Assembly: GCA_009363175.1 (NCBI GenBank)
Contig: CP045205.1
Coordinates: 992,001 to 1,056,000 of the forward strand
Direction: 5' to 3'
Source: Citrobacter telavivensis
Lineage (GTDB): Bacteria > Pseudomonadota > Gammaproteobacteria > Enterobacterales > Enterobacteriaceae
Length of the DNA stretch: 64,000 bases
Positions 17,395-25,569 of this stretch are shown here, piece after piece; within the stretch, counting starts at the first letter, position 1; each line of letters opens with the position of its first letter. A program made the translations under genes and the position numbers. A model generated the notes under the pieces. It made no database searches. It saw nothing but the letters and a program-made list of their open reading frames with translations, and was not told the origin of the DNA.

Positions 17395-19869
17395 ATGTCG
17401 GTAAAATTAAAAACCCATATAACGATGATTGCTCTTCTGGTGATGAATAGCGGCTACGCGGCGACGGCCAGTGCCGAGGAGAGCATAGAGTTTAATACCG
17501 ATGTCCTGGATGCTTCGGAGCGTACCCAGATTGATTTGTCGCGTTTTGCGACCGACAACTATGTCACCCCTGGCGATTATTTGCTGGATATCCGCATTAA
17601 CGGTCAACCGGTCGGCCAGGAGAAAATTCGTTATATCGATGCTCCCGAAGGCAAGCGCACGCTGCCGTGCATCAGCGGCGACCTGCTGGATAAGCTGGCG
17701 CTGAAAGATGACGCGCGCGCGCAGGTCACTCAACTCTATGAGAATTGCTACTCATTGCAAAGCCTGCCGGGGGCGAAATTAAGCAACTACGCCGGCGTGC
17801 TTGAAATTACTGTACCGCAGGCGTGGATGAAGTATAACGATCCGAGCTGGACGCCGCCTGAACGCTGGGATGAAGGGATCGCGGGGCTCCTGTTCGATTA
17901 CAGCCTCAACGGGCAACTCACTCGCCAGTTCAACGGCCAGGAAAACTACAGCGCAGTTTCAGGCTACGGTCAGGCAGGGGCGAACATCGGCGGCTGGCGT
18001 CTGCGCGGTGAGTATCAGACCAGCTACTACAGCCAGAACCATCAATTCGATTTCGACTGGAACCAGATCTACGCCTACCGCCCCTTGCCGATGATCGCGG
18101 CGAAACTGACGCTGGGTGAGATCTACCTGAATTCGCAGGTTTTCGATACCGTGCGTTTTACCGGGATCAACCTTGCCAGTGATGAGCGGATGCTGCCACC
18201 GGCGTTACAGGGCTATGCCCCTGAAATTCATGGTATCGCCCGCACCAACGCCAAAGTGACCGTCAGCCAGAGTGGGCGCGTCATCTATGAAACCACCGTG
18301 CCCGCCGGACCGTTCAATATTCAGGATTTACGCAGTTCGGTGCGCGGTACGCTCGATGTGCGCGTTGAAGAGCAGGACGGCTCGGTGTCGACCTTCCAGG
18401 TGAACACCGCCAACATTCCGTATCTCACGCGTCCGGGCTATGTTCGTTACAACATCTCAGGCGGTACGCCATCCCGCTACAACCATAAAATGCAGGGCCC
18501 GACGTTCCTCTCCGGCGATTTCTCCTGGGGGGTCAGCAACGCCTGGTCGCTGTACGGCGGCTTACAGTCTTCCGGTGAAGAGTACACCGCGGCGTCGTTG
18601 GGTATTGGGCGCGATCTCTACGCATTTGGCGCCATTTCCGTTGATGCCACCGAGTCATGGAGTCGCGAGTCTGACGGTAAACGACTGAAAGGGACCTCTT
18701 ACAAGCTGAGTTACGCCAAAACCTTCGACGAATACAACAGTTCCATTACCTTCGCGGGTTACCGGTTCTCGCAGGAAGACTTCCGTTCAATGTCGCAATA
18801 CCTCGATGAACGTTACCAGGGATATGACCATCTGGGACGCGAAAAAGAGCTCTATACCATCACCGGGAATAAAACGTTCTGGGCTGGCGAAGCGGGGAAG
18901 GCGACGACCGTCTTTCTCACCTGGACGCACCAGAACTACTGGGATAAGCGCAGCCAGGATCGCTACGGTATGTCTGTGGGACGCTCCTTCCGGATTGGCG
19001 AGATCAACGGCATCTCTGCCAACCTTTCCGCTTACCGTACCGATTACAAAGGGCGCAAAGACGACTCGATCTCCTTCTCGCTGTCGGTGCCGATTGGCGA
19101 CAACAAATGGGCGGGGCTGGATATCCAGACCAACAACGGCAAAACCAGTCCGATGGCGTCTTACACCGACAACAGTGATTACAACAATTTGTGGCGTATT
19201 CGTGCCGGCGCCAGCCAGAGCGGTAACGCCAGCGTTGACGGCTATTACCAGCATCGTTCGCAACTGGCAGAAATTAATACCAACGCCAGCTATCAGCAGA
19301 ACCAGTACATGGCGCTGAGCACCACCCTGCGCGGCGGCTTCACGGCAACCCGCCACGGCGCGGCGATGCATAACAGCGGCGCAACGATCAATACGGCACG
19401 CGTCATGGTGGATACCAACGGCATTGGCGGCGTTCCGCTCAATGGCAAGAAGTCGAGGACTAACGGCTACGGCATTGCCGTGGTGCCGGATGTGGTGAGC
19501 TACAACAGCTTTGACACCCGCGTGGACGTGGATGCGATGGACAGTGATGTCGAACCGTCAAAAGCCATCAGTACAACGACCCTGACGGAAGGCGCGATTG
19601 GCTATCAGGCCTTCGGCATGGCGAAGGGGATGAAGATGATGGGGACGTTGCGCCTCGCGGATGGCAGCGTACCGCCATTCGGCGCGGAAATTTACAACAC
19701 CGATGGGGTGAGCGTCGCGATGGTGCTGGAAGACGGGCAAGCCTGGCTTGCCGGGGTCAATGCTAACGAAACGCTGAACGTGATGTGGGGCGGCAAACAG
19801 CAATGTCAGGTCACGATCCCGCCAGGTGCAAACGACGGGCGAGCGAACGGGTTTTTGCCGTGTCGTTAA
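17395..19869 (+). CDS. Fimbrial outer-membrane usher
   Basis: An 824-residue usher of the FimD/PapC family. A signal peptide (about 1-27) is followed by the N-terminal chaperone-binding domain starting IEFNTDVLDASER, a 24-strand pore with plug, and C-terminal domains with the paired cysteines (QQCQVTIPP and FLPCR). The length is normal and the frame is intact. It assembles subunits delivered by the chaperone encoded next. The usher-before-chaperone order is that of pap/mrp-type operons, not fim. Confidence 0.95.
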   Translation: MSVKLKTHITMIALLVMNSGYAATASAEESIEFNTDVLDASERTQIDLSRFATDNYVTPGDYLLDIRINGQPVGQEKIRYIDAPEGKRTLPCISGDLLDKLALKDDARAQVTQLYENCYSLQSLPGAKLSNYAGVLEITVPQAWMKYNDPSWTPPERWDEGIAGLLFDYSLNGQLTRQFNGQENYSAVSGYGQAGANIGGWRLRGEYQTSYYSQNHQFDFDWNQIYAYRPLPMIAAKLTLGEIYLNSQVFDTVRFTGINLASDERMLPPALQGYAPEIHGIARTNAKVTVSQSGRVIYETTVPAGPFNIQDLRSSVRGTLDVRVEEQDGSVSTFQVNTANIPYLTRPGYVRYNISGGTPSRYNHKMQGPTFLSGDFSWGVSNAWSLYGGLQSSGEEYTAASLGIGRDLYAFGAISVDATESWSRESDGKRLKGTSYKLSYAKTFDEYNSSITFAGYRFSQEDFRSMSQYLDERYQGYDHLGREKELYTITGNKTFWAGEAGKATTVFLTWTHQNYWDKRSQDRYGMSVGRSFRIGEINGISANLSAYRTDYKGRKDDSISFSLSVPIGDNKWAGLDIQTNNGKTSPMASYTDNSDYNNLWRIRAGASQSGNASVDGYYQHRSQLAEINTNASYQQNQYMALSTTLRGGFTATRHGAAMHNSGATINTARVMVDTNGIGGVPLNGKKSRTNGYGIAVVPDVVSYNSFDTRVDVDAMDSDVEPSKAISTTTLTEGAIGYQAFGMAKGMKMMGTLRLADGSVPPFGAEIYNTDGVSVAMVLEDGQAWLAGVNANETLNVMWGGKQQCQVTIPPGANDGRANGFLPCR

Positions 19870-19911
19870 CCTCGACGCAACGAGTTTTCTCACTGTAATA
19901 AAAGGCCAAAA

Positions 19912-20655
19912 ATGAGCAAGAAAAGACATAACGGATATCTGATGGCGGCGTGGGCGCTGAGCATGATTGGCGGCTACGCGCAGGCAGGGGTCTCTCTGGA
20001 TCGGACCCGCGTCATTATTACGGAGAAAGAGGCCTCGTCGAGTGCCAATCTGTCCAACACCAGCCCGGATATTCCCTTCCTCGCCCAGTCGTGGGTAGAG
20101 GATGAAAAAGGCAACAAGATTACGTCACCACTGATTGTGTTACCGCCTCTACAGCGGATCAACGGGGGACAGAAAGGGATCGCGCGCGTCACCAAAACCG
20201 CCGGGATTGAAAAGCTGCCGCAGGACAGAGAGAGCCTGTTCTACCTCAACGTCAGAGAGATCCCGCCGAAGCCGGATAAACCGAACACGCTGCAACTGGC
20301 CATGCAGTCGCGCATCAAGCTGTTTTACCGCCCGGCGGCGGTGATCCCGAAGACCCGAAGTGAAGTCTGGCAGGACCAGGTGGTGTTCCATAAAAACGGC
20401 AGCCAGATGACGGTACAGAACCCAACGCCTTATTACGTCACGATCCTTGGGCTGTCCAAAGGGGCTGGACAGAAGATCACCCAATTTCCGGGGATCATGA
20501 TCGCGCCCAAATCGAGCCAGCAGTTTGCGGTAACGGACGGGAATGTCAGTCAGTTTTCCATGATGTTCGTGAACGATTATGGCGGACACCCTGAGCTGAA
20601 GTTTCGTTGCGATGGCAACACCTGCAAAGCGCTTCCACCCGCGCAGCAGGGCTAA
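19912..20655 (+). CDS. Periplasmic fimbrial chaperone
   Basis: A 247-residue PapD-like chaperone with a signal peptide ending near AQA-GVSLD. It has the two immunoglobulin-like domains, the edge strand with alternating hydrophobic residues (LFYLNVREIPP near 105) used for donor-strand complementation, and the basic pocket arginine near the N-terminus (DRTRVI). A C-terminal cysteine pair (FRCDGNTCK) is present, as in many pap-type chaperones. It lies 42 bases after the usher gene. Confidence 0.93.
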   Translation: MSKKRHNGYLMAAWALSMIGGYAQAGVSLDRTRVIITEKEASSSANLSNTSPDIPFLAQSWVEDEKGNKITSPLIVLPPLQRINGGQKGIARVTKTAGIEKLPQDRESLFYLNVREIPPKPDKPNTLQLAMQSRIKLFYRPAAVIPKTRSEVWQDQVVFHKNGSQMTVQNPTPYYVTILGLSKGAGQKITQFPGIMIAPKSSQQFAVTDGNVSQFSMMFVNDYGGHPELKFRCDGNTCKALPPAQQG

Positions 20656-20672
20656 CCAGGAGGAACCTGACA

Positions 20673-21296
20673 ATGCAAAATCCTTTAACCACTGTGGCCC
20701 TCCTCGCGATGGGCGTGGCGTTTCAGTGCGGGGCGGATGTGCCGGCGCAGCCACAACATAACGCTCAGGAACATGTCAGCGAAGATAGCGGCATTGTCCG
20801 GTTTCACGGTTCTGTGTTTGCTTCTCCCTGCGTACTGATGACACAAGGGCGCATTCAGGACGTCGAGATGGGCGAGATCAGCGCGCAGCATTTTCGTCAG
20901 GCGGGCGATCGCAGCGAGCCGGTGCGCTTCAAGTTGCACCTGAAGGACTGCCTGAAAGGGGCGTCGCAGTCGCGAGGGAGTCTGGCTTCCAGAACCACCG
21001 GGAATGACTGGCGGGCTTACAGCACCGGGGAGCAGGCGGTGCAACTGACGTTTGTCGGCGAGTCCGACCACAATAACGGACAGCTGTTACGCGCCCACGG
21101 TACGACTCAGGGCGCGGGCGTGCGCCTGCTCGATAAGGACGGGAATGCGCTGGATGTCGGCCAGACCCATGCCCCCTGGCTGGTGAATTCCGGTGACAGT
21201 GAGCTGAATTTTATGGCGGCGCTGGAATCCACCGGTTTGCATGTGAGCGCGGGCGACTTTAGCAGCCTGGTCCGCCTGAAGATGGAGTACTTGTAA
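20673..21296 (+). CDS. Minor fimbrial subunit
   Basis: A 207-residue pilin-like protein read from the ATG at 20673, which follows a strong AGGAGG ribosome site. It has a signal peptide (ending near GADVPA), a pilin cysteine pair (SPCVLM and KDCLKG) and a C-terminal beta motif (VRLKMEYL). Its stop overlaps the start of the next gene by one base. Position before the adhesin-like gene suggests a tip-fibrillum or adapter subunit. Confidence 0.82.
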   Translation: MQNPLTTVALLAMGVAFQCGADVPAQPQHNAQEHVSEDSGIVRFHGSVFASPCVLMTQGRIQDVEMGEISAQHFRQAGDRSEPVRFKLHLKDCLKGASQSRGSLASRTTGNDWRAYSTGEQAVQLTFVGESDHNNGQLLRAHGTTQGAGVRLLDKDGNALDVGQTHAPWLVNSGDSELNFMAALESTGLHVSAGDFSSLVRLKMEYL

Positions 21297-22351
21297 TGAA
21301 ACTGTCAGGCCTGTTCCGCCGCAAATTGCCGGTCTTACTGGCACTCAGCACGCTCGGCTTGCCGGGCGCGGCGTGGTCCGTGGTGGACGGTGAAATTGAA
21401 CCGGTGAACGGCACCTACGACTATCTGATTAATATTTCTAATCATGACATTACCAACAACCAGATGGGCGCAACGGTTACCGATGAATTCGACCTGGCCG
21501 GAATGTTCCAGGGGCGCGCTTACTGCTCACAGCCGATGAGTAATCAGCCGGTATTTTTCATGGCGCAAGCGACGTTAACGCAGTCCGGCATGACGCCGGG
21601 TTACCTCAAGCTCAACGACTATATGGACGTCAAAATTGAGATCTACATCGGTGGTAATCTGCAAGACTATAAAACCGTGCCGTTCGAGAACGTCTCAAAC
21701 GGCGCCGATCAGAACTTCTGTAACGTCCCCAGCACCATTCTGCAAAACCAATTCGCTTCCGGTGCGAGGGGGCGGGTGACCTTTATGATCACCAAACCGA
21801 TTATCAACGGGGTGAATCTGCAAGGCTCTGAAATCGCCAAACTCTTTGGCCGTCTGGGGCCGGGGGCCATGGGGCAAACCCCGCTGTCGCGCGTCACCAT
21901 TGCCTCAGGCGTCATCACCGTACCGGATAAATGCATCGTCAATCAGGGAACGCCGATCGTCGTCGACTTCGGCAACATTCCGGGGAACGGCAGTCGGCTG
22001 AACGGCACCAACTACAGCCAAAACGTGCCGATTCATGTGAAGTGCGAGGGCGGCAGTTTTGCCCAGGGCGCACTGAATATCAAATTAGGGATCCAGCAGG
22101 CCAATCCGGCGTTTGATGACGGCAAATACCTGAGTACGCAAGGAACCACGGATCGTTCCGAACTGGGTATTGCGCTGCGTGACCGTCAGGGTAACCCGGT
22201 GGCGCCGAACACCTTCTATAACGTACCGGGGTTTGCCAATAACGAAGGCGACTGGAACCTGACTGCCGCACCGGTGGCGAAATACGTCACCTCAGTCATT
22301 CCGGAAGGCGAGTTCCATGCATCTGCAACGGTTGTGGCTGAATTCCAGTAA
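21296..22351 (+). CDS. Two-domain fimbrial tip adhesin
   Basis: A 351-residue protein, about twice pilin length. A signal peptide (ending AAWS) is followed by an N-terminal domain (about 27-200) with its own cysteine pair (YCSQ and NFCNV), unlike pilins, and then a pilin domain from about 205 with cysteines in DKCIV and VKCEG. This is the architecture of FimH/MrpH-type tip adhesins. The ligand cannot be read from sequence. It is coupled to the upstream gene (TAATG). Confidence 0.82.
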   Translation: MKLSGLFRRKLPVLLALSTLGLPGAAWSVVDGEIEPVNGTYDYLINISNHDITNNQMGATVTDEFDLAGMFQGRAYCSQPMSNQPVFFMAQATLTQSGMTPGYLKLNDYMDVKIEIYIGGNLQDYKTVPFENVSNGADQNFCNVPSTILQNQFASGARGRVTFMITKPIINGVNLQGSEIAKLFGRLGPGAMGQTPLSRVTIASGVITVPDKCIVNQGTPIVVDFGNIPGNGSRLNGTNYSQNVPIHVKCEGGSFAQGALNIKLGIQQANPAFDDGKYLSTQGTTDRSELGIALRDRQGNPVAPNTFYNVPGFANNEGDWNLTAAPVAKYVTSVIPEGEFHASATVVAEFQ

Positions 22352-22360
22352 GGAGGGAAT

Positions 22361-22909
22361 ATGCATCGCATAACAATGATCTTTGCCTGTTTATTGACGA
22401 CGTTCGCTCCGGCCCCGGTATGGGCATTGGGGGAGTTGATTGGCGGCGATCTCAGTTTCAACGGCGTAGTGATGGCTTACCCGTGCAGCATTGCGCCCGA
22501 GTCAGAACGGGTGCCGGTCGATTTCGGAAACATATCGACAAAGTCATTGTATATCAACGGCAAAACAGTACCTGTTCCGTTCACGATCAAATTAGAGGAT
22601 TGCACGCCAAACGTCTTTAATTCTGTGACGGTAACGTTCAGCGGGGCTGCCAATGGCAATCTGGCGGACCGACTGGCGATCAGCGCGACGTCACCGGGCA
22701 ATGCGGGTGGCGTCGGGGTTGGCCTGCTGGAAGAGGACGATACGCCCGTGCGTCTGAATGTGGCGACTCGTCCGACCGCGATCGGCGACACCGTTTTGCG
22801 GCTTAACTTCCAGGCGTTTGTTGAAGCCGAACCTGCTGCCTTAGCAAACGGCACCCTGACCACCGGCCCCTTTACCGCCACGGCAAATTACACATTGAAC
22901 TATCAGTAA
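22361..22909 (+). CDS. Fimbrial subunit downstream of the adhesin
   Basis: A 182-residue pilin-family protein with a signal peptide (ending VWA), the cysteine pair (YPCSIA and EDCTPN) and a C-terminal strand ending ANYTLNYQ. It follows the adhesin gene by nine bases and has an AGGAGG ribosome site. A structural subunit after the adhesin is less common; it could be an alternative tip or adapter protein. Confidence 0.8.
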   Translation: MHRITMIFACLLTTFAPAPVWALGELIGGDLSFNGVVMAYPCSIAPESERVPVDFGNISTKSLYINGKTVPVPFTIKLEDCTPNVFNSVTVTFSGAANGNLADRLAISATSPGNAGGVGVGLLEEDDTPVRLNVATRPTAIGDTVLRLNFQAFVEAEPAALANGTLTTGPFTATANYTLNYQ

Positions 22910-22932
22910 CGTCATCAACAGGGAATTGAGGC

Positions 22933-23592
22933 ATGGAGTATCGGTGTTTTCTTTACAATAAAGATCTCTTTTTTTCGCAAGGAATAAAAACGGTCATTGC
23001 CAGTTTGCTCGCGGAGCAGACGGACGTTTTATATTCCTTAACGGATGACTACACGCAGCTTATCTGGCAGCTACAGACTCGCGTTAATGATGACTGCTGC
23101 CTGTGGATCCTGTGCGATCTGGACAGCCTGCCGCGGGAGCGGATTCGTGCGCTGCAACTCATGAATAATTTCTATCAGCGTGAAAATAAGAATCTGATTA
23201 TTTTATTAAGCGAGCACAACATGCCGCTATTTTTCACGCTTTATGCGCTCTTGCCAAACGCCCATTGGTTATTGAAAAGCGAGAATCTCGCCAATACCAC
23301 CCCTTTTTTTCAGGAATTATTGGATCAACGACGTCAGGGATGCTGCTTTAGCTATTCATTGGTGAATTACACGCGCAGAAGACTGCACCGCCGGGAAGTG
23401 AATTATACGATTTCCGGTAATGAATGGTGGCTGATGGAAGAGATATTCAAAGGAAAATCGCTGTCGCAGATTTCCTGCGAGGTAAATATCGATGTCCGAC
23501 GCCTGAGCTATATCAAGCGGCACTTAATGAAGCGACTGAATATCAGAAACAACATTGCGTTATTTACGGTGTTCAAGGGAATTATGCCGTGA
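22933..23592 (+). CDS. LuxR-type regulator at the end of the fimbrial operon
   Basis: A 219-residue protein with a C-terminal LuxR/GerE-like helix-turn-helix (about 155-215; GKSLSQISCEVNIDVRRLSYIKRHLMKRL split over the recognition helices). The N-terminal half resembles a degenerate receiver domain (WILCDLDSL near 58). It is 23 bases after the last pilin gene, so it is probably co-transcribed with the fimbriae, and 89 bases before the peptide cluster. It may control either locus, or motility as MrpJ does from the same position. That is inference. Confidence 0.75.
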   Translation: MEYRCFLYNKDLFFSQGIKTVIASLLAEQTDVLYSLTDDYTQLIWQLQTRVNDDCCLWILCDLDSLPRERIRALQLMNNFYQRENKNLIILLSEHNMPLFFTLYALLPNAHWLLKSENLANTTPFFQELLDQRRQGCCFSYSLVNYTRRRLHRREVNYTISGNEWWLMEEIFKGKSLSQISCEVNIDVRRLSYIKRHLMKRLNIRNNIALFTVFKGIMP

Positions 23593-23681
23593 CCCGTTAA
23601 AAGTCTTTTCGGCAGTAGCATTCGCCGAACTATCGGTGCAAATGATTGCACTACATTAAACCCTAAGTAAGGAAAACAGAG

Positions 23682-23882
23682 ATGAAAAAATTAACTGCAA
23701 TCGAAGTGGCTAACGTTGTGGGCGGAACCTGTAAAACCTGCGAAACAACGTATCAGAACGTCACCGTTGGTGGTGTGACCTCCTGTAAGGAACTGACAAC
23801 CTGCACGGATAAGCACGGTAGCACCACGTCAATGAAAGATGCAAATGCCAGCAAGTGTGGTGGGATTCCGAACCGCTTCTAA
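23682..23882 (+). CDS. Double-glycine-leader, cysteine-rich peptide precursor
   Basis: A 66-residue peptide. The first 15 residues (MKKLTAIEVANVVGG) form a leader with the GG cleavage motif that C39 peptidase-ABC exporters recognise. The predicted mature part has 51 residues, starts Thr-Cys and holds five cysteines at 17, 20, 35, 41 and 59. It lacks the Ser/Gly-rich siderophore tail of class IIb microcins. I associate it loosely with short enterobacterial peptides of the DUF4762 type, unverified. A C39 exporter and a DsbA-like protein nearby support export and disulfide formation. Toxin, signal or lipopeptide are all possible. Confidence 0.8.
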   Translation: MKKLTAIEVANVVGGTCKTCETTYQNVTVGGVTSCKELTTCTDKHGSTTSMKDANASKCGGIPNRF

Positions 23883-23892
23883 TTGGCTATAG

Positions 23893-23925
23893 CCTGGAGG
23901 TACCCGCGCCTCCAGGTTTATTTTT
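23893..23925 (+). terminator. Terminator-like hairpin after the peptide gene
   Basis: Perfect inverted repeat CCTGGAGG (23893-23900) and CCTCCAGG (23909-23916), followed by TTTATTTTT. It lies 10 bases after the peptide stop. Partial termination would yield more precursor than processing enzymes. Confidence 0.75.
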
Positions 23926-23941
23926 CCACTGCGAGAATACT

Positions 23942-24613
23942 ATGGCGACCCAATTTAAACGTATCACCATTATTAGCTATTCACTGTTTCTGATCGTTAT
24001 CTCTTCGCTGATAACGGTGCTTTGCTATCACCTTTTTGTCTTTAATACGTTTGCCACGGATAGCTCGCAAACGCAGGCTTTTCGTGAAGTCAGCGCAGAG
24101 CAAATTGCGAATAGTCCGATCAAAGAAGCGCGCAGTATTATCGAAGTGATGTCTTACGGTTGCCATTATTGTGCGGCAAACGAAGAGAATCTGGCGGAAT
24201 TTTCTCGCACGCTGCCGCCGGGAAGTTCGTTTACCTCGATCCATATTACCAGTGAGAACAGCGGCCTTGCCGCTTACGCCCCGATTTTTGCCACGCTGGA
24301 AGAGATGGGGATTGAAAAGAACGTTCGCGACAGCGCCTATAACGCCGTTATTACGCGCAATGTCGATCTCACCGATGAGAAGGTACTGAATGCCTGGCTG
24401 GAAAAAAACAAGATTGATGCGGATAAATTTAAAACCCTGCGCCAGAGTGACGCGGTAAAAAACCGTCTCAGCACGATGGCGGCCATTACCGCACACTATG
24501 ACATTAACGCGACGCCGATGTTTATTATCAATAAACGCTATGTGGTGGCCCAGGACAGTGAATTTCCTCAATTTGCGCAGCGCATGCTGCAATTGCTGAA
24601 AGAGGATAAATAA
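23942..24613 (+). CDS. Membrane-anchored DsbA-like thiol oxidoreductase
   Basis: A 223-residue protein from the ATG at 23942. One N-terminal helix (about 10-34) anchors it, with the rest in the periplasm. The thioredoxin fold carries CHYC at 74-77 and the cis-proline loop ATPMFI near 195. This suggests disulfide formation or isomerisation. Directly downstream of a five-cysteine peptide, it most likely oxidises that peptide (inference). It belongs to the DsbA/DsbG-like thioredoxin superfamily but is not one of the housekeeping Dsb proteins. Confidence 0.82.
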   Translation: MATQFKRITIISYSLFLIVISSLITVLCYHLFVFNTFATDSSQTQAFREVSAEQIANSPIKEARSIIEVMSYGCHYCAANEENLAEFSRTLPPGSSFTSIHITSENSGLAAYAPIFATLEEMGIEKNVRDSAYNAVITRNVDLTDEKVLNAWLEKNKIDADKFKTLRQSDAVKNRLSTMAAITAHYDINATPMFIINKRYVVAQDSEFPQFAQRMLQLLKEDK

Positions 24614-24618
24614 CCCCG

Positions 24619-25569
24619 GTGGTCAGATTTTTTATTATCTGGAGCGTGTTTAGTTTTAAAAACAGCACGGGATGGCTGTATAACGCGAAACGTGATTTTT
24701 CTCAGGGAAGGCTGCTTCTGCTGCGAAAAATGGTGCGTTATCTGCCGCTGCCTGCGTTGCTGACCGTGGCGAAAGGACTTTGCGCGCTACGGTTGCTGGG
24801 GCGTCCATTCCGTTTACGCAATGCCGTGGCAAACGAAAACGCCCGTTGCCTGATCGGGCAAACTGGTCGGGTGGACGCGGTCTGGGTTGCCGTGCGTCGC
24901 CGACTGCTGGAAGAAGCCGCGACCTGGGGACAAAACCCAGAGCTGTTACGGCAGATCCGCGCCTGCGCGTCTGAACTCGACGCGGTTGTCGCACCACTGC
25001 ATCAGCAGAACATACCTTACATTCTGGCACCGTTACATACGGTGTCGGACGTACTGGCGGCGATGGTTGGTGCCTGCGTCACGCCAGGCAAAGCCAGCGT
25101 GGTGGTCTCTTCCAGCGCTGAACTTTATAACGCGCAGACTCGCGCGCTTGGCGGTATCGACCTTTCCTACTGCTCCATTCATCAGCAGAACAAAACGCTG
25201 GCCGGCAGCCTGATGGGACTCATCACCGATGTCGCCGCCGGGCAGCAGAACATGATTATTTTTCCCGATATTTCGCCGGACTACACCTTACAGGCCGAAG
25301 GGGCGCTGGCAGCGAAATTGCCGTGTCGTTTATTCGGTCGCAGCGCGAAGTTACACAATGGCGTGGTTCGCCTCTCCGGGGTGATTGCGGCGCAGGTGGT
25401 GTTTTATCACCTCAGTTATGACAACGGCCTGCGCATCCACATTCATCCACCGGTGAGCAGCCAGAACGTCGCCCACGCGCTGCCCGGCATTATTGAATCC
25501 ACTCTGCGTGAACATCCGCAGGAGTGGCTCCTTTGGCACAGCCATTCTCTCTTCTTTATTAATCATTGA
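24619..25569 (+). CDS. LpxL/HtrB-like acyltransferase
   Basis: A 316-residue protein resembling lipid A late acyltransferases: the segment CRLFGRSAKLHNG, then IHIHPPV, and a C-terminal EHPQEWLLWH, as in LpxL. Those enzymes use acyl-ACP. The expected catalytic HxxxxD/E appears here as His140 and Asp144, one residue closer, so activity or alignment needs caution. The GTG at 24619 is the likely start, with weak ribosome-site support; an ATG at codon 38 is an alternative. It sits between the DsbA-like and exporter genes and may move an acyl chain from the cluster's own ACP to the peptide or to a lipid (inference). Confidence 0.7.
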   Translation: MVRFFIIWSVFSFKNSTGWLYNAKRDFSQGRLLLLRKMVRYLPLPALLTVAKGLCALRLLGRPFRLRNAVANENARCLIGQTGRVDAVWVAVRRRLLEEAATWGQNPELLRQIRACASELDAVVAPLHQQNIPYILAPLHTVSDVLAAMVGACVTPGKASVVVSSSAELYNAQTRALGGIDLSYCSIHQQNKTLAGSLMGLITDVAAGQQNMIIFPDISPDYTLQAEGALAAKLPCRLFGRSAKLHNGVVRLSGVIAAQVVFYHLSYDNGLRIHIHPPVSSQNVAHALPGIIESTLREHPQEWLLWHSHSLFFINH

